From: Isochrysis galbana
Taxonomy: Eukaryota; Haptophyta; Isochrysidales; Isochrysidaceae
Reading direction: 5' to 3'
Length of the DNA stretch: 64,000 nt
NCBI GenBank assembly: GCA_018136815.1
Contig: CM030932.1
Location: 1,963,284 to 2,027,283 of the forward strand
Made by a program: the position numbers and the translations under genes
In this document: positions 32,004-41,601 of the stretch, one piece after another
Layout: every line of letters starts with the position of its first letter
Position numbering within the stretch: position 1 is the first letter of the stretch
The notes under the pieces: generated by a model
What the model was told of the DNA's origin: nothing
The model's input: only the letters and a program-made list of their open reading frames with translations
The model's database searches: none

Positions 32004-32270
32004 TGTTGTATTCCTGCCCATCTGAAGGTTGTAGGCATGAATATTCGTGTAAGGTACGCGCTCACAATTACAATTGAACAGTTCCCCGTGTTGCCACTGA
32101 CGCACAAGACACACAGATTTGGATTCCCCATGGTCTCAAGTCCAGGTTTGCAGGTTTTGGTCTCGAAATTTGCGATTCGAATTTTGTTTTTGCTGTTACT
32201 ATAATTGTTGGCTCGTTTAAGGTAATAAACCGGCATGACTTCGACTTCTCGTTCTGCAGTCGCTCTGCGA

Positions 32271-32308
<38 letters not shown>

Positions 32309-33016
32309 CCGCCTCTCCTCGGCCGACGGCAAGAAGATTCGTCCAAAACATTCTCCGGTCCCAAGATATCTCGTGGGGGGTCTCTCCGCGCTCCGCGAGG
32401 GAAAGGACGCGATCTCGCTCCGAGATCACCCTCGCGCCCTCCCACGCTGCCCCGCCGTGCCCTCGGTCCCTCGCCCCCCCGGCGGCAGGTTCTTTCCCTC
32501 GGCGTGCCGTCCGTCGCCTCCGGCCGTTATATTAATCCCCCCCCCCCCGCGCGAGGTTCTCTTCTCCCCCGCGCGCGGTTCGTTTCCTCCGGCCGTCGTT
32601 GTTCCCCCCCTCGCTTCGATTCCTCTCGCGGTTCCTTCGATGATTGCCTCCATCTCGTCCGTTCTTCTTCGCGATCCTCGCGGAGGGGGCACCGACGTTT
32701 AATGTTAGTTTCGTCGCGGTTTCGATGAAAGAAAGGAAGAACGAATGGCACGCGCCTCGCGTCTCGCGTCTTGTTTCGTCGCCCCTTGCTCGTTGCTTGT
32801 CTAGAAGGTCTCTCCGCACATCGCCTTCTTCCCCCGGCGCGAGTTTGGATCTCTCCTCGACCCTCCGCGTTGGCTTCAGCGGACGAGTTCCACTTTAACG
32901 ATAGTTCGAACCCTTCGGTGGCGTAGTTATGCGCTCTCTTTCCGTATATCTTCGCGCATGACGAGCGATCGCGACTTCAGCCTTCGCCGCGCGGGGAGGG
33001 GTTTGTTTATCGTATG
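32004..33016 (+). repeat. 5' LTR
   Basis: Starts TGTTGTATTCCTGCCC and matches 44523-45529 over at least 1 kb. The right boundary is not certain: the last comparable bases are 'tttatcgtatg' at about 33016, just before the gap in the 3' copy. Includes a (CT)n run near 32270-32305 and a C-run near 32539. Likely holds the promoter; 'gtaataaac' near 32221 may be a poly(A) signal region. Confidence 0.85.
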
Positions 33017-33290
33017 ATTCCGGAGTGTTTACGTTAGTTTTCTGAGCCCAAGGACTTTGGTTTTTGGTTTCTTGTGAGTGATTTTTGTAGCAACTTCGTC
33101 GAGTCCCACCGTGTTCCCAAACGAGTCCCCCCGAGTTCGCGAGTCTATACCCCGAGTCAACGAGTCAATACAAGTCAAGCACGCGCCTGAGCCACCCCCA
33201 GTCGCCTGCCACCACCTCCCACAAGCCTCCTTCCGCACTTCCGCGCCCACCGTGCTCCGTGCGTGCGTCGTGCGTCGTGCGTCGATCACC

Positions 33291-36068
33291 ATGCCCGTAG
33301 TCAACCCCGAGGAAAGCTCCATGAGCTCCCCACAAGAACCGCGTTCCGCGCTAGCTGCCGGCGCGCCCTCGCAGGCAATCTCCAAGAGTGAGATCAGCCT
33401 TGCTCTGACAAGCACAAAATCTTCGCTCGCGCCTTCGGCTCCGGTCGCCATGTCGAGTTCTCCCCTTGAGAAATCTTCATTGTCCCTGCGTCATGAGCCC
33501 GTCTCTTCTTCTTCGGTTCTCGAATCGTACGGGTCGAAGTCCCCCGGGGAAGAGAGCCTCGTGGGTCCCCTCCCTTCTTCAAAAGAGAGTCTTTCCGAGC
33601 CAGTTCTCCCCTCCTCTCGCCTCTCCGCGCCGACGGTCGAAGTTCCGCCGCCTCCGCAGGCCTCTACTCACACCCCGTCAACTGGAGCTGGAATGGGTCC
33701 TCTCGCCTCGTCCGTTGCTCCACCGGCGGCCTTTCCTCTCCTTTCTTTTGCTGATCCTTTGCCAAGTATTCCTTCCTCTCTCAATCCCTCTGTGGTTGGT
33801 GCTGAAGATGATGTGGGTTCCGTCCGGTCCCTCCCTCCTTTCGAGCCCCCACCATATGAAGAGTTTGTTCCACCCCCGTCGTCGACGTACTCGTACCCCA
33901 AACGTAACTTCGTTCCACCTCCGACCGCCACCGTCGGCGCCGCCCAAATCATGGACCAACAAGTCCAGATTGAGGCTCTCCGCGGCGCTGTCGACCGCCT
34001 CGAGTCCTCTACCCTCCAAGCCGCCCAACGCCACGAAGAATTTCAACGGGAGGTGGGGTCTACCTTCAACACGATACTCAACATTCTACAGCAGGGCCGA
34101 GCGGGCACTACGACTTCGTCTCGAGTCGAAACCTCGCCACCGCTTGTGGAAGAAGGAGACAACTCCATTGGTGCCCCTCCGGCCTCGGTTAAGTTCCCTT
34201 CTCAACCTTTGCCCGCCGCGCCGTTCTCCGTTCCGCCGAATTCGATTTCCGATCCCGGACCCAATACGCCTGTTCCTGTCCCGTCAGCCAAGCCTGTTTC
34301 TGATCCCCAACCTCCACCCACCGTCGCGGGCCTCCGCTCGCTTCCAAATCCGGCGGCTCGGCGCCATCCCGTCGATCCAAGCCTCGCCGGTGATGCTTCT
34401 GAGCGAGAGGTCATCCTAGCCTCGTGGGGCCAACTGTTTGAGGATGCCGCCTACGAGGTAGCCTCTCTCTACAGGAAGTCCGACGATTTCGAGCTCATCC
34501 ACGCCATTCTCAACGGCGGCCTCTCTCGAGCCGGCAATGTTTGGCACTACCGCGTGTTTTTCGAGAAGGAGCACGTGACCAAGTGGGCTCGGAGCCGCTT
34601 CTTCCTCGACCGCACCCTCCATCACCAAGTCCGAATGGGCAAAGAGCTTTCCGAGATCAAGTTCCCGAAGGGCCTGGCCTCGGACAACGTCCAGACAGCG
34701 GCCACCTCCTGGAATGATTTTCGTCTGTCCTTCATCAAGCCGCTCGAGCGCGCCCTCTCGCTCGGCTGCGACCACCGTGAAATCTTTACATCCTTGCTAG
34801 CGGCCGCCAACTTGTGCACCACCGGCAACCAAAGGATCTACGCCTTCCTCCTCGATCTCGCCGAAGACCCGGTCCTCTCTCTCAACCCCGCACTGGCCTG
34901 CGACGTGCTTCTCCGCAAGTGCGACGCCACCTTCGCGGCCAACGTGCCCGGCTTCGCCAAAGACTCCGCCTCCATGGAGTGGGACAGGCTCGTAGCCCGT
35001 GAAGCCGGCTCCGATCTCTTAGAGTTATCCAAGAATTTGGTGCGCGCGTACGTCCGCAAGATGGGTGACGCGAAGGTGGATGCCACGACGGTCTGGGACC
35101 ACCCAAACATGTCGCACGATATCAATCAACGATTCGAGTCCATCATCCGGAACGACAAGGTCGACGCGGCTCGCGGCGTGGATAACGCGACCAAGTTCGG
35201 CGAGTGTCTTGCAAAGACTCGCTTCCGCGTCGAGAACCACGAGCTCCCTCGTTCGGCCCTTTCGTGCGTCAACCTCTGCCAGCGCTACCTGAGCCCGTAC
35301 GAACAAGCCCGCGCTGGCCAACAACAAGCGTCGGTCACCACGGTCGCCGCCGTGACGCCGCCGGCGACTACTTCCAAGCCCACCAAGACCGCCAAGGTTG
35401 CTAAGGCTGCCTCTAATCCCGTGGACACTACGGCTTCGATGGTCGCCGCCGTCCAAGCGGCGGTGGCCGAGGCATTAAAATCGCAAAACAACAACTCGAA
35501 CCGCAAGACGACTGGCGCTGACAATCGTCGGGCTCCTCCTCCACCTACGAATTACTCCGCATCGTCTCCGCTACCGGACGCACTTCTTGACCGTCCCCTC
35601 GGCAAAAGCACGTCTTCTCGTCGCCAATGTGAGCCCCCTCCGAACGGCCTTGGGCTTCCGGCCGATTCGGGCCTCTCGGAATGGGATCTAGGTAGCTGGT
35701 CTCGAGCGCGAGCCCGCTTCTGGCAAATTTCTCGTTACGCGGGTCACCCGGCCCTTCGCGCTGCGCTCACGCGCTGCCGCCCCTCCGATGCCACCATGAC
35801 CGCGCCGCGTCTCGACGACTTAGACCGCGACGTCAAGGAGTGGACCGACGCCAACGGCTGCGCGTACTGCGCCTTTCGTCCCCGGGCTCCATCTGGTACG
35901 CCCGAGGCAGACCTGTGGAAGTATGGCACGGGCGACGGAGCTCATAACCCCGTCGTTTGCCAACCGTACATTCGTTTTCTCTGCGAAGGCGGCAGTGGCG
36001 AGTGTGGTAACGACCCAGAAGTCCACCGCCGCCTCCGCACGATGGTTGTTCTCCGTCCGGCCCAGTAG
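33291..36068 (+). CDS. gag: Retrotransposon Gag
   Basis: Structural capsid/nucleocapsid protein of the element. ATG 33291 is chosen because the start (MPVVNPEESSMSS) is conserved in the truncated copy at 14110. About 925 residues: a Ser/Pro-rich N-terminal third, a coiled-coil-like segment (IMDQQVQIEALRGAVDRLES), then a helical capsid-like region from about residue 375. I see no CCHC zinc knuckle. The C-terminus has CAYC and further Cys residues (VVCQPYIRFLCEGG, GECGN) that might bind zinc in another pattern. It ends in UAG at 36066-36068 followed by G, and the same frame stays open for another 887 codons. Confidence 0.8.
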   Translation: MPVVNPEESSMSSPQEPRSALAAGAPSQAISKSEISLALTSTKSSLAPSAPVAMSSSPLEKSSLSLRHEPVSSSSVLESYGSKSPGEESLVGPLPSSKESLSEPVLPSSRLSAPTVEVPPPPQASTHTPSTGAGMGPLASSVAPPAAFPLLSFADPLPSIPSSLNPSVVGAEDDVGSVRSLPPFEPPPYEEFVPPPSSTYSYPKRNFVPPPTATVGAAQIMDQQVQIEALRGAVDRLESSTLQAAQRHEEFQREVGSTFNTILNILQQGRAGTTTSSRVETSPPLVEEGDNSIGAPPASVKFPSQPLPAAPFSVPPNSISDPGPNTPVPVPSAKPVSDPQPPPTVAGLRSLPNPAARRHPVDPSLAGDASEREVILASWGQLFEDAAYEVASLYRKSDDFELIHAILNGGLSRAGNVWHYRVFFEKEHVTKWARSRFFLDRTLHHQVRMGKELSEIKFPKGLASDNVQTAATSWNDFRLSFIKPLERALSLGCDHREIFTSLLAAANLCTTGNQRIYAFLLDLAEDPVLSLNPALACDVLLRKCDATFAANVPGFAKDSASMEWDRLVAREAGSDLLELSKNLVRAYVRKMGDAKVDATTVWDHPNMSHDINQRFESIIRNDKVDAARGVDNATKFGECLAKTRFRVENHELPRSALSCVNLCQRYLSPYEQARAGQQQASVTTVAAVTPPATTSKPTKTAKVAKAASNPVDTTASMVAAVQAAVAEALKSQNNNSNRKTTGADNRRAPPPPTNYSASSPLPDALLDRPLGKSTSSRRQCEPPPNGLGLPADSGLSEWDLGSWSRARARFWQISRYAGHPALRAALTRCRPSDATMTAPRLDDLDRDVKEWTDANGCAYCAFRPRAPSGTPEADLWKYGTGDGAHNPVVCQPYIRFLCEGGSGECGNDPEVHRRLRTMVVLRPAQ

Positions 36069-38729
36069 GTCGCCGGCGGGGCCCACGTCCGCGCTGTTAC
36101 CCCGCTACCAGTCCAGGGTAGTGGGCCTGAACGCCACCCACCAAAAGATCGTATTACACTACGGCCGAGTACTTCTACGGCCCTTAACCGGTACCCCAAG
36201 ATTCCCCAAGTTCCAGACAAGCCCTGCCACCTCCATCCCCCTCTTTCTCCTGCCTCCTCGCCGATTGCCCCTATTTCTCCCAATGCCGATAATTCCATCC
36301 TGATTCTCGATATCACGCACGAGTCCTCAAAACCAAGTCAACCGTCACCGCCTCTCTATCAACTCAAGCCGCTCAACCGCTATCCCACGCCACTCCCCAA
36401 GCATCAACAGTCCAAGACCTCACGGTCTGCGAAAATCCAGCCGCCGCAGGCCCAATCCAACCTTCAATCTCTCAAATCAAATTTCGCATGTCCGAGCCAC
36501 AAAACGTCTCCCGAGTACGAGTACGAGTCCAAGTCACGTTCAGAATTACCCTCTTCGTCCTACGCCACCGCGAGCCCATCTACGAGTCTGAGCCCAGTCC
36601 AGTCATCACCGGTATCACCAGTCTCCATCGCTACGACGATGGAGGCGCAGTTCTCCGGTTCCTCCCCACTTTCTTTCGAGTTCGAGTCCAAGCCTGTTTT
36701 GAGCAAACCCCGTTCTGAGCCATCCGAGTCCGAGTCCGAGTCCGAGTTTACAACGTCACCGAGTCCTACCACGCGGTCGACCGCAGGATTAACGGAGCTC
36801 CAGCCACCCACTGAGCCTCTGACGACCACTCCTTCCGCGGGAGTGTTCACCTTCGGTCCTCCGCGCCCCGAGTCTGAGTCATTTGGAATCTCCGGTCACT
36901 TCCAGAATTCCAACCACAACCGAGCCCCGTTTCACGAGCCACCGCGTATCGAGTCCAAACACAAGCTGACGCCGAAGCCCTCGACGACAGCCACTGTGTC
37001 CTTGTCCGAGCCACCGTTCCGAGTCTCGCCGCAGCCGGCCTGCCACTCCAGCAGGCTGCACGCCGCCGAGCCGATCCCTTCCGTTTCCGTTCCGAGTCCG
37101 AGTCCAATCGCACAAGACAGTGCATCCCGAGCCCGCGTAATCAAGCCCGTCACCGAGTCCGAGATTTCGGCCGCACCGAGCCAACCGGTGCTGGCCACCG
37201 TGCCCCTATTGTCATCACAAGCTTCAGCTTCGTCCTCACCGACGGTTGCGACGCCAGGGGGCTTCACCTTTGAGCCGGCCCCGTCCGTTCCCATTTCGAA
37301 AGTTAGCCCTGTTATTGGCGTCCAGCACGCCAGAAACGACGAGTCCGAGTCCGAGTACAAATTAACGTCACCGCGGAGTCCGCGGTCGACCACCGGCGTT
37401 CCCACGCCACCCCATCAACCGAGAGCCCTGGAGGAGCTTGAACAGCCGTCTCCTAGCCCCTCTCAAGTCGCCGAGTCTTCCGAATTCGAGTCTGAATCCA
37501 CCGTAATTTCAGCGGTCCATCCACCCGCTAGCCCGAGCCAAGTCCTCCGAAGAATGCTTCGCATTGCAGAACCTCTTCGGCCACTACCCACGCCAGCCGC
37601 TGCCGCAGAGCCACCACCCTGGCCCCAGCCTTCCCCGCAGCCGGCTTCTACGACAGCCACGTCCCTTCTTTCGCCGGCGCCGACCCCGCCGACGACAGAA
37701 TGCAACGACGTCGATCCCTGGCCTGTTTCCTCTTCCGACGTGACCATGGAGAGTGACCACAACTCCTCTGCACGTCGAGGAACGGCGGCCTCCCAAACCG
37801 AGCTTCTACGCCCATTGAGCCAGCCCAACCGAGTCCCTGAGCCATGTCCTTCATGTCTCTCACCGGTGGTCTCGCGGCCGCGGCGTCCGTCGCCGCCGTC
37901 CGACACCCCACTTCTCCGAGTTTCTTCGTCCATCCCGTCCTCCGAGCCCGTCTCTACGTCGTCGATATCCGAGTCTTCTTCCATTCGTCCTACGTCGCTG
38001 CGGCCACCGGTCGCCGCCTCCGAGCACTGCCTGCCTCTCGATACCACTGCCACCACCATCATGCGCGTGGCAGCGATCAATGCGTCCGCGATCCAGTCCT
38101 TCGATTCCTCTCAAAACAACTCCGATGTCGGCACCCGTGATGATACCCCGTCACCCGCTCTCCACGCTCTCGCCTCTCTTCGTGCACGAGCGAGCGGCTC
38201 TGCGGTGGTATTACCTCGGCACCTCACGGAGGCAGCCCAAGAGCTTCGCCGGCCTCGCAATGGCACCCTAGCCTCGCCTGCCGCCGCGCTACCCAAGCAC
38301 TTCGATGAGCTTTGCGCTGAGCTCACGAAGATGAATCAACGAGTCCAAGACGGGCTGACGTCTGGCTGTCACGCACCACGCGTTCTCGTCGTTGGCGAGA
38401 CGAGCGGCGTCGTCTCCTCCATGTTCCTACTCGCCGGTGCTGATGTAGCTACGTGCGATTTGTATCCTTCCGAGATCGATTACGTGCCCCACTTCCAAGG
38501 CGACGCGCTTCATGTCCAAAACCTAGGTTGGGACCTAGTCATCGCCCACCCGCCCTGCACGTACCTCTCCGCTGTCAGCAGTCAATGGCTCTCCCAAGAA
38601 CCCGGACGTCGTGCCGCTCTTGAGTCGGCCGCTCGCGTCTTCAAGTCAATGGCCTCCGCCACTGCTCCGTTTGTAGCGGTCGAGAACCCTCGGATGCATG
38701 CGGAAGCTCGCCGTTTAGTCGGGGGTTGA
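36069..38729 (+). CDS. Pol N-terminal region: Ser/Pro-rich linker and methyltransferase-like domain (N-part)
   Basis: Continues the gag frame directly after its UAG with no other stop until 38727. About 760 residues are Ser/Pro/Glu-rich with many 'ESESE' stretches. From about 38367 a folded domain begins: VLVVGETSGVVSSMFLLAGA, CDLYPSEIDYVPHF, GWDLVIAHPPCTYLS (candidate catalytic Cys in PPC) and VAVENPRMHAEARRLVGG. These correspond to SAM-binding motif I, motif IV (PC) and motif VI (EN) of cytosine-C5 methyltransferases, in the abbreviated form found in phage proteins. The frame stops at 38727 inside the domain, right after a run of five G (38721-38725); the domain continues in the -1 frame. 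An internal ATG at 36639 is available but synthesis by UAG readthrough seems more likely. Confidence 0.7.
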   Translation, partial: VAGGAHVRAVTPLPVQGSGPERHPPKDRITLRPSTSTALNRYPKIPQVPDKPCHLHPPLSPASSPIAPISPNADNSILILDITHESSKPSQPSPPLYQLKPLNRYPTPLPKHQQSKTSRSAKIQPPQAQSNLQSLKSNFACPSHKTSPEYEYESKSRSELPSSSYATASPSTSLSPVQSSPVSPVSIATTMEAQFSGSSPLSFEFESKPVLSKPRSEPSESESESEFTTSPSPTTRSTAGLTELQPPTEPLTTTPSAGVFTFGPPRPESESFGISGHFQNSNHNRAPFHEPPRIESKHKLTPKPSTTATVSLSEPPFRVSPQPACHSSRLHAAEPIPSVSVPSPSPIAQDSASRARVIKPVTESEISAAPSQPVLATVPLLSSQASASSSPTVATPGGFTFEPAPSVPISKVSPVIGVQHARNDESESEYKLTSPRSPRSTTGVPTPPHQPRALEELEQPSPSPSQVAESSEFESESTVISAVHPPASPSQVLRRMLRIAEPLRPLPTPAAAAEPPPWPQPSPQPASTTATSLLSPAPTPPTTECNDVDPWPVSSSDVTMESDHNSSARRGTAASQTELLRPLSQPNRVPEPCPSCLSPVVSRPRRPSPPSDTPLLRVSSSIPSSEPVSTSSISESSSIRPTSLRPPVAASEHCLPLDTTATTIMRVAAINASAIQSFDSSQNNSDVGTRDDTPSPALHALASLRARASGSAVVLPRHLTEAAQELRRPRNGTLASPAAALPKHFDELCAELTKMNQRVQDGLTSGCHAPRVLVVGETSGVVSSMFLLAGADVATCDLYPSEIDYVPHFQGDALHVQNLGWDLVIAHPPCTYLSAVSSQWLSQEPGRRAALESAARVFKSMASATAPFVAVENPRMHAEARRLVGG

Positions 38730-38970
38730 CCCCGACCCAATTCGTCCAACCCTGGGAGCACGGCACTGGACACCAGAAAGCCACCGGGTTGTACCTCACC
38801 AAAGGGCTGCCGCCTCTCCAGCCAACCTGCGTCGTGGATGGCCGTGAGTCGGCCATGGCTAACCTCTCTCCTTCACCGCACCGTGGCGCTCTTCGCAGCC
38901 GCACCTACGTCGGTGTAGCTGGAGCGATGGCGACCCATTGGATGCCTGTTCTTCTTCGACATTTGAGCCA
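38367..38970 (+). other. Phage-like cytosine-methyltransferase-type domain within pol
   Basis: About 200 residues. N-part motifs are listed in the preceding entry. The C-part, in the -1 frame, reads TQFVQPWEHGTGHQKATGLY, then GLPPLQPTC, DGRESAMANL and SRTYVGVAGAMATHWMPVLL. The order PPC ... ENP ... PW.HG...KATGL ... SRT..G.A.AMA..W follows short phage and bacterial proteins annotated as putative DNA cytosine methyltransferases. The large target-recognition region of true C5 methyltransferases is absent. Both copies in the window keep the key residues. Whether it methylates DNA or anything else is unproven. Confidence 0.7.
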
Positions 38971-40879
38971 ACAGGGAGACCAGCCATCGACGAAGAAACT
39001 GTCCGCGTTGGAGCTACTCGCTTGCGCGCGGCGCAGCCTATCGGACCGGCCTTCCCTTAGCTCGACTGAGGCTACCGCATACGAGCCGTGGTCGGCTCTT
39101 CATCGTTATGAGAGGGGGAGGGAATCTAGTGAAGTTTCTTCCGACCCCGTTGTTTCCCGTCCAGCTACTCCCGAGTCAGACAACCACGAAGACCAAAAAG
39201 AAACCCACGATAACCACGACAACGACACGCCACTCTACGCCTCCGAGTCTACTCTCCACGACCCATTCTCTCCATGGACCGCCCCGCCTCCGGCACGCGC
39301 GAGCTCGCCGCGTCCGACGACGCCGACGACTCTCCGGAAGCGGCGCCAACAATGGCAAGCATTCGGAGTGAACGGGGACCAGAAATGGTCCAACGTCACG
39401 CTCGAAACCGCTGACGAAATAAGAGCGCAAGCTCTAGCCGGACGAGGCGCCGACGAGGAATCCGACCTCGCCGCTGCCGTCCGAGCGCCGATCGAGTTCG
39501 TGGAAGCCAAAGGCATCCGCGCCGAAGAGCTAGCCTCATTAGTTCGAAGACCCAAGACAGAAGCCCAAGCTCGTCTCGAGAAAGACTGGGAAAAGATGTC
39601 CGACCACCCGAGGCACCCCACCGACAAGAGAGGCCTGGGATACACTAGTCCCAAGCTATCACCCTGCACCGCTACCAACGAGGACGACCCCTCTAGACCC
39701 TCTGCCACGATAGCGGCAGTCGGATTACCCGAAGAGACGACGATCACCACGACGACGAATTCACCCGAGCAACCACGCTGTCGACCAACCCCGTCCCCGT
39801 CCGACACCATCGCACACGTGACCGCGCACCGACCGGATAGCGTCGTGGATACCCTACCATCTGCCTACCCAAGGCATTGCCTATATGTTCGAGACCTAGT
39901 GGTCTGCCGCTCCGGCGAGGCTACCGGCAAAGAAGGAGTTATCTTAGCCGACTCCGCTCTCACGGTCAACAGCACACTCGCTGACACCGGAGCTGGCCCG
40001 TCGGTCGTGACCACTTCCCTCTTGTCCAGCCTACCCAAAGACGCATGCGTCGAGCGGCTGCCACAAGCCGTAGTGACACCGCTTCACGGTCCGGACGGCC
40101 TGCCTCTTATCACGCGAGGCAAGGCTCGAATCGTCTTCTCCGTCGGTGGATTTCTCTTTCGTCATACGTTCATGGTGATTGAAGGCAACCCGATGCTGCT
40201 GCTCGGGAACGACTTCTTAGCCACGCACGCCGCTTCGATTCAGCTCGCCTCCGACAGCGCGGACGGCTCTATCACCCTCGGTGCTCCATCCACGGTGGCT
40301 CCTCTTGAGGTTAATGGCAGTCCAAGCCCCGACGCTCCGCCGATCTTTCGCGTCTCGACGTCACCGATAGCGGTGGTCCCTGTCAGCATGACTTGTGCAC
40401 AGGTCTGTCCGACCTCCGCGAACCCAATCACGACTGACTTCTTCCGAGGGCCGCAGGCCACCAAAAACGACAACCAGCTAGTCACCGAGCCTCTCTTCAG
40501 CACGGCCGATGAGTTTGCCGCCAAAGCGCCGGCATCATGTGGCTCCGAGTACCTCCTATACACCCACGAACCTATCACGATCCCGGCCTATCATCGGGCA
40601 ACGTTTCACGTCCGAATTCCGCTAGCTCTTCGAGAACACGAAGACTGCGCCATGCTCGTGGACCGACTCCCTACGCGTGAAACGATCGATAGCTCTCCTC
40701 TCGTCATTCCCCAAGTAGAGAGGTCGAACGCCGACCACACCATCGCGGTTACGGTGGTCAACACTGACCCCAAACCTCTACACCTTCCGTCGTTCCATCC
40801 TGTAGCTTCGCTACAGGTTCGATTCAAAATTCACGCTGGAACATATCGCCGCGTCGGGCCGTTAACTCGCCGGATGTGA
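38726..40879 (+). CDS. Pol: methyltransferase-like domain (C-part), linker and aspartic protease
   Basis: Frame -1 relative to the previous ORF. Residues 1-80 finish the methyltransferase-like domain. A Ser/Thr/acidic linker follows. The retropepsin is at about residues 410-530: STLADTGAGPSVVTT holds the catalytic Asp-Thr-Gly, then a flap region, then MLLLGNDFLATHAASI. This protease would cleave the polyprotein. The frame ends at TGA 40877-40879. The next pol frame overlaps it, and one extra G at the GGG 40856-40858 would join them without interruption. The start given is the frame overlap, not a real initiation codon. Confidence 0.75.
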   Translation: MTPTQFVQPWEHGTGHQKATGLYLTKGLPPLQPTCVVDGRESAMANLSPSPHRGALRSRTYVGVAGAMATHWMPVLLRHLSQQGDQPSTKKLSALELLACARRSLSDRPSLSSTEATAYEPWSALHRYERGRESSEVSSDPVVSRPATPESDNHEDQKETHDNHDNDTPLYASESTLHDPFSPWTAPPPARASSPRPTTPTTLRKRRQQWQAFGVNGDQKWSNVTLETADEIRAQALAGRGADEESDLAAAVRAPIEFVEAKGIRAEELASLVRRPKTEAQARLEKDWEKMSDHPRHPTDKRGLGYTSPKLSPCTATNEDDPSRPSATIAAVGLPEETTITTTTNSPEQPRCRPTPSPSDTIAHVTAHRPDSVVDTLPSAYPRHCLYVRDLVVCRSGEATGKEGVILADSALTVNSTLADTGAGPSVVTTSLLSSLPKDACVERLPQAVVTPLHGPDGLPLITRGKARIVFSVGGFLFRHTFMVIEGNPMLLLGNDFLATHAASIQLASDSADGSITLGAPSTVAPLEVNGSPSPDAPPIFRVSTSPIAVVPVSMTCAQVCPTSANPITTDFFRGPQATKNDNQLVTEPLFSTADEFAAKAPASCGSEYLLYTHEPITIPAYHRATFHVRIPLALREHEDCAMLVDRLPTRETIDSSPLVIPQVERSNADHTIAVTVVNTDPKPLHLPSFHPVASLQVRFKIHAGTYRRVGPLTRRM

Positions 40880-41601
40880 TTGAGTCGCTCGACGAGGACC
40901 AGCGTAAGCTCCTCGAGGCAGCCAAGATCGACCCCGAAGGCCGTCTCTCGATGCCCCAACGTGAACAAGTTCGTCGTCTACTGGCCCGACGTATCGCTGC
41001 TTTCGCAATTGACCCGACCAACCCGAATCACACTCACGTGATGGAGGTAGAGCTACCGCTCAACCCCGGAGCCGAAGCTCACCGCCACGCACCGTCTAGA
41101 GTTGGACGAGAGGGTGAGAAGATCATAGAGGACGAAGTTTGCAAGATGGAGTCCGCGGGCATCATTAGGAAATCAAATTCGTCGTGGGCCTCTCGAGTCG
41201 TGCTAGTCACTAAGAAGGATGGCTCCGTACGTTTCTGCGTAGATTATCGCGACGTCAACTCCAAGCTTCGTCTAGAGGACAGCCCTCTTCCCCTCACGGT
41301 AGAAGCCATCGACCGATTGTCGTCCGGCCAAGGCAACCTTGATTCTCTATTCCTTTGCACCCTGGACCTGGCATCTGGTTTCTGGGGTATACCGATCAAA
41401 GAGTCCGATAAACATATCACCGCGTTCACTACTCATCGCGGCAAGTACGAGTTCAATTACTTGCCTTTTGGTGTTCAATCCGGTCCCTCGTATATGTGCC
41501 GCCTCATGGACGCCGTTCTCGGTGGGCTGGCATGGGAGATTTGTATGCCATACTTGGATGATGTCGGCGCCTGGTCGACAGGCGTAGGTGACTCGCTGTA
41601 G
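40876..41601 (+). CDS. Pol: reverse transcriptase, N-terminal two thirds
   Basis: Gypsy-type RT. Visible motifs: AGIIRKSNSSWASRVVLV, KKDGSVRFCVDYRDVN, FLCTLDLASGFWGIPI (first catalytic Asp), FNYLPFGVQSGPSYM and MPYLDDVGAWS (catalytic YLDD). The frame meets UAG at 41599-41601, but sensible RT sequence continues past it in the same frame (SSFQQMLHRLDLVLERLIW). A change to -1 then follows at GGG 41672-41674, after which GLTCRMSKCVFFA continues. A GAG-to-TAG substitution would explain the stop. Confidence 0.85.
   Translation: MIESLDEDQRKLLEAAKIDPEGRLSMPQREQVRRLLARRIAAFAIDPTNPNHTHVMEVELPLNPGAEAHRHAPSRVGREGEKIIEDEVCKMESAGIIRKSNSSWASRVVLVTKKDGSVRFCVDYRDVNSKLRLEDSPLPLTVEAIDRLSSGQGNLDSLFLCTLDLASGFWGIPIKESDKHITAFTTHRGKYEFNYLPFGVQSGPSYMCRLMDAVLGGLAWEICMPYLDDVGAWSTGVGDSL

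Noticed and set aside
33029..35524. Minus-strand ORFs opposite gag
   Set aside because: Shadows of a Ser/Pro-rich, GC-biased gag; no independent domain.
37463..38080. 205-codon minus ORF opposite the pol linker
   Set aside because: Antisense of a Ser/Pro/Glu repeat-rich linker; no recognisable content.
40850..40880. Programmed -1 frameshift between protease and RT frames
   Set aside because: No clear X XXY YYZ slippery site in the correct phase; the GGG-run under-call explanation also covers the two other breaks.
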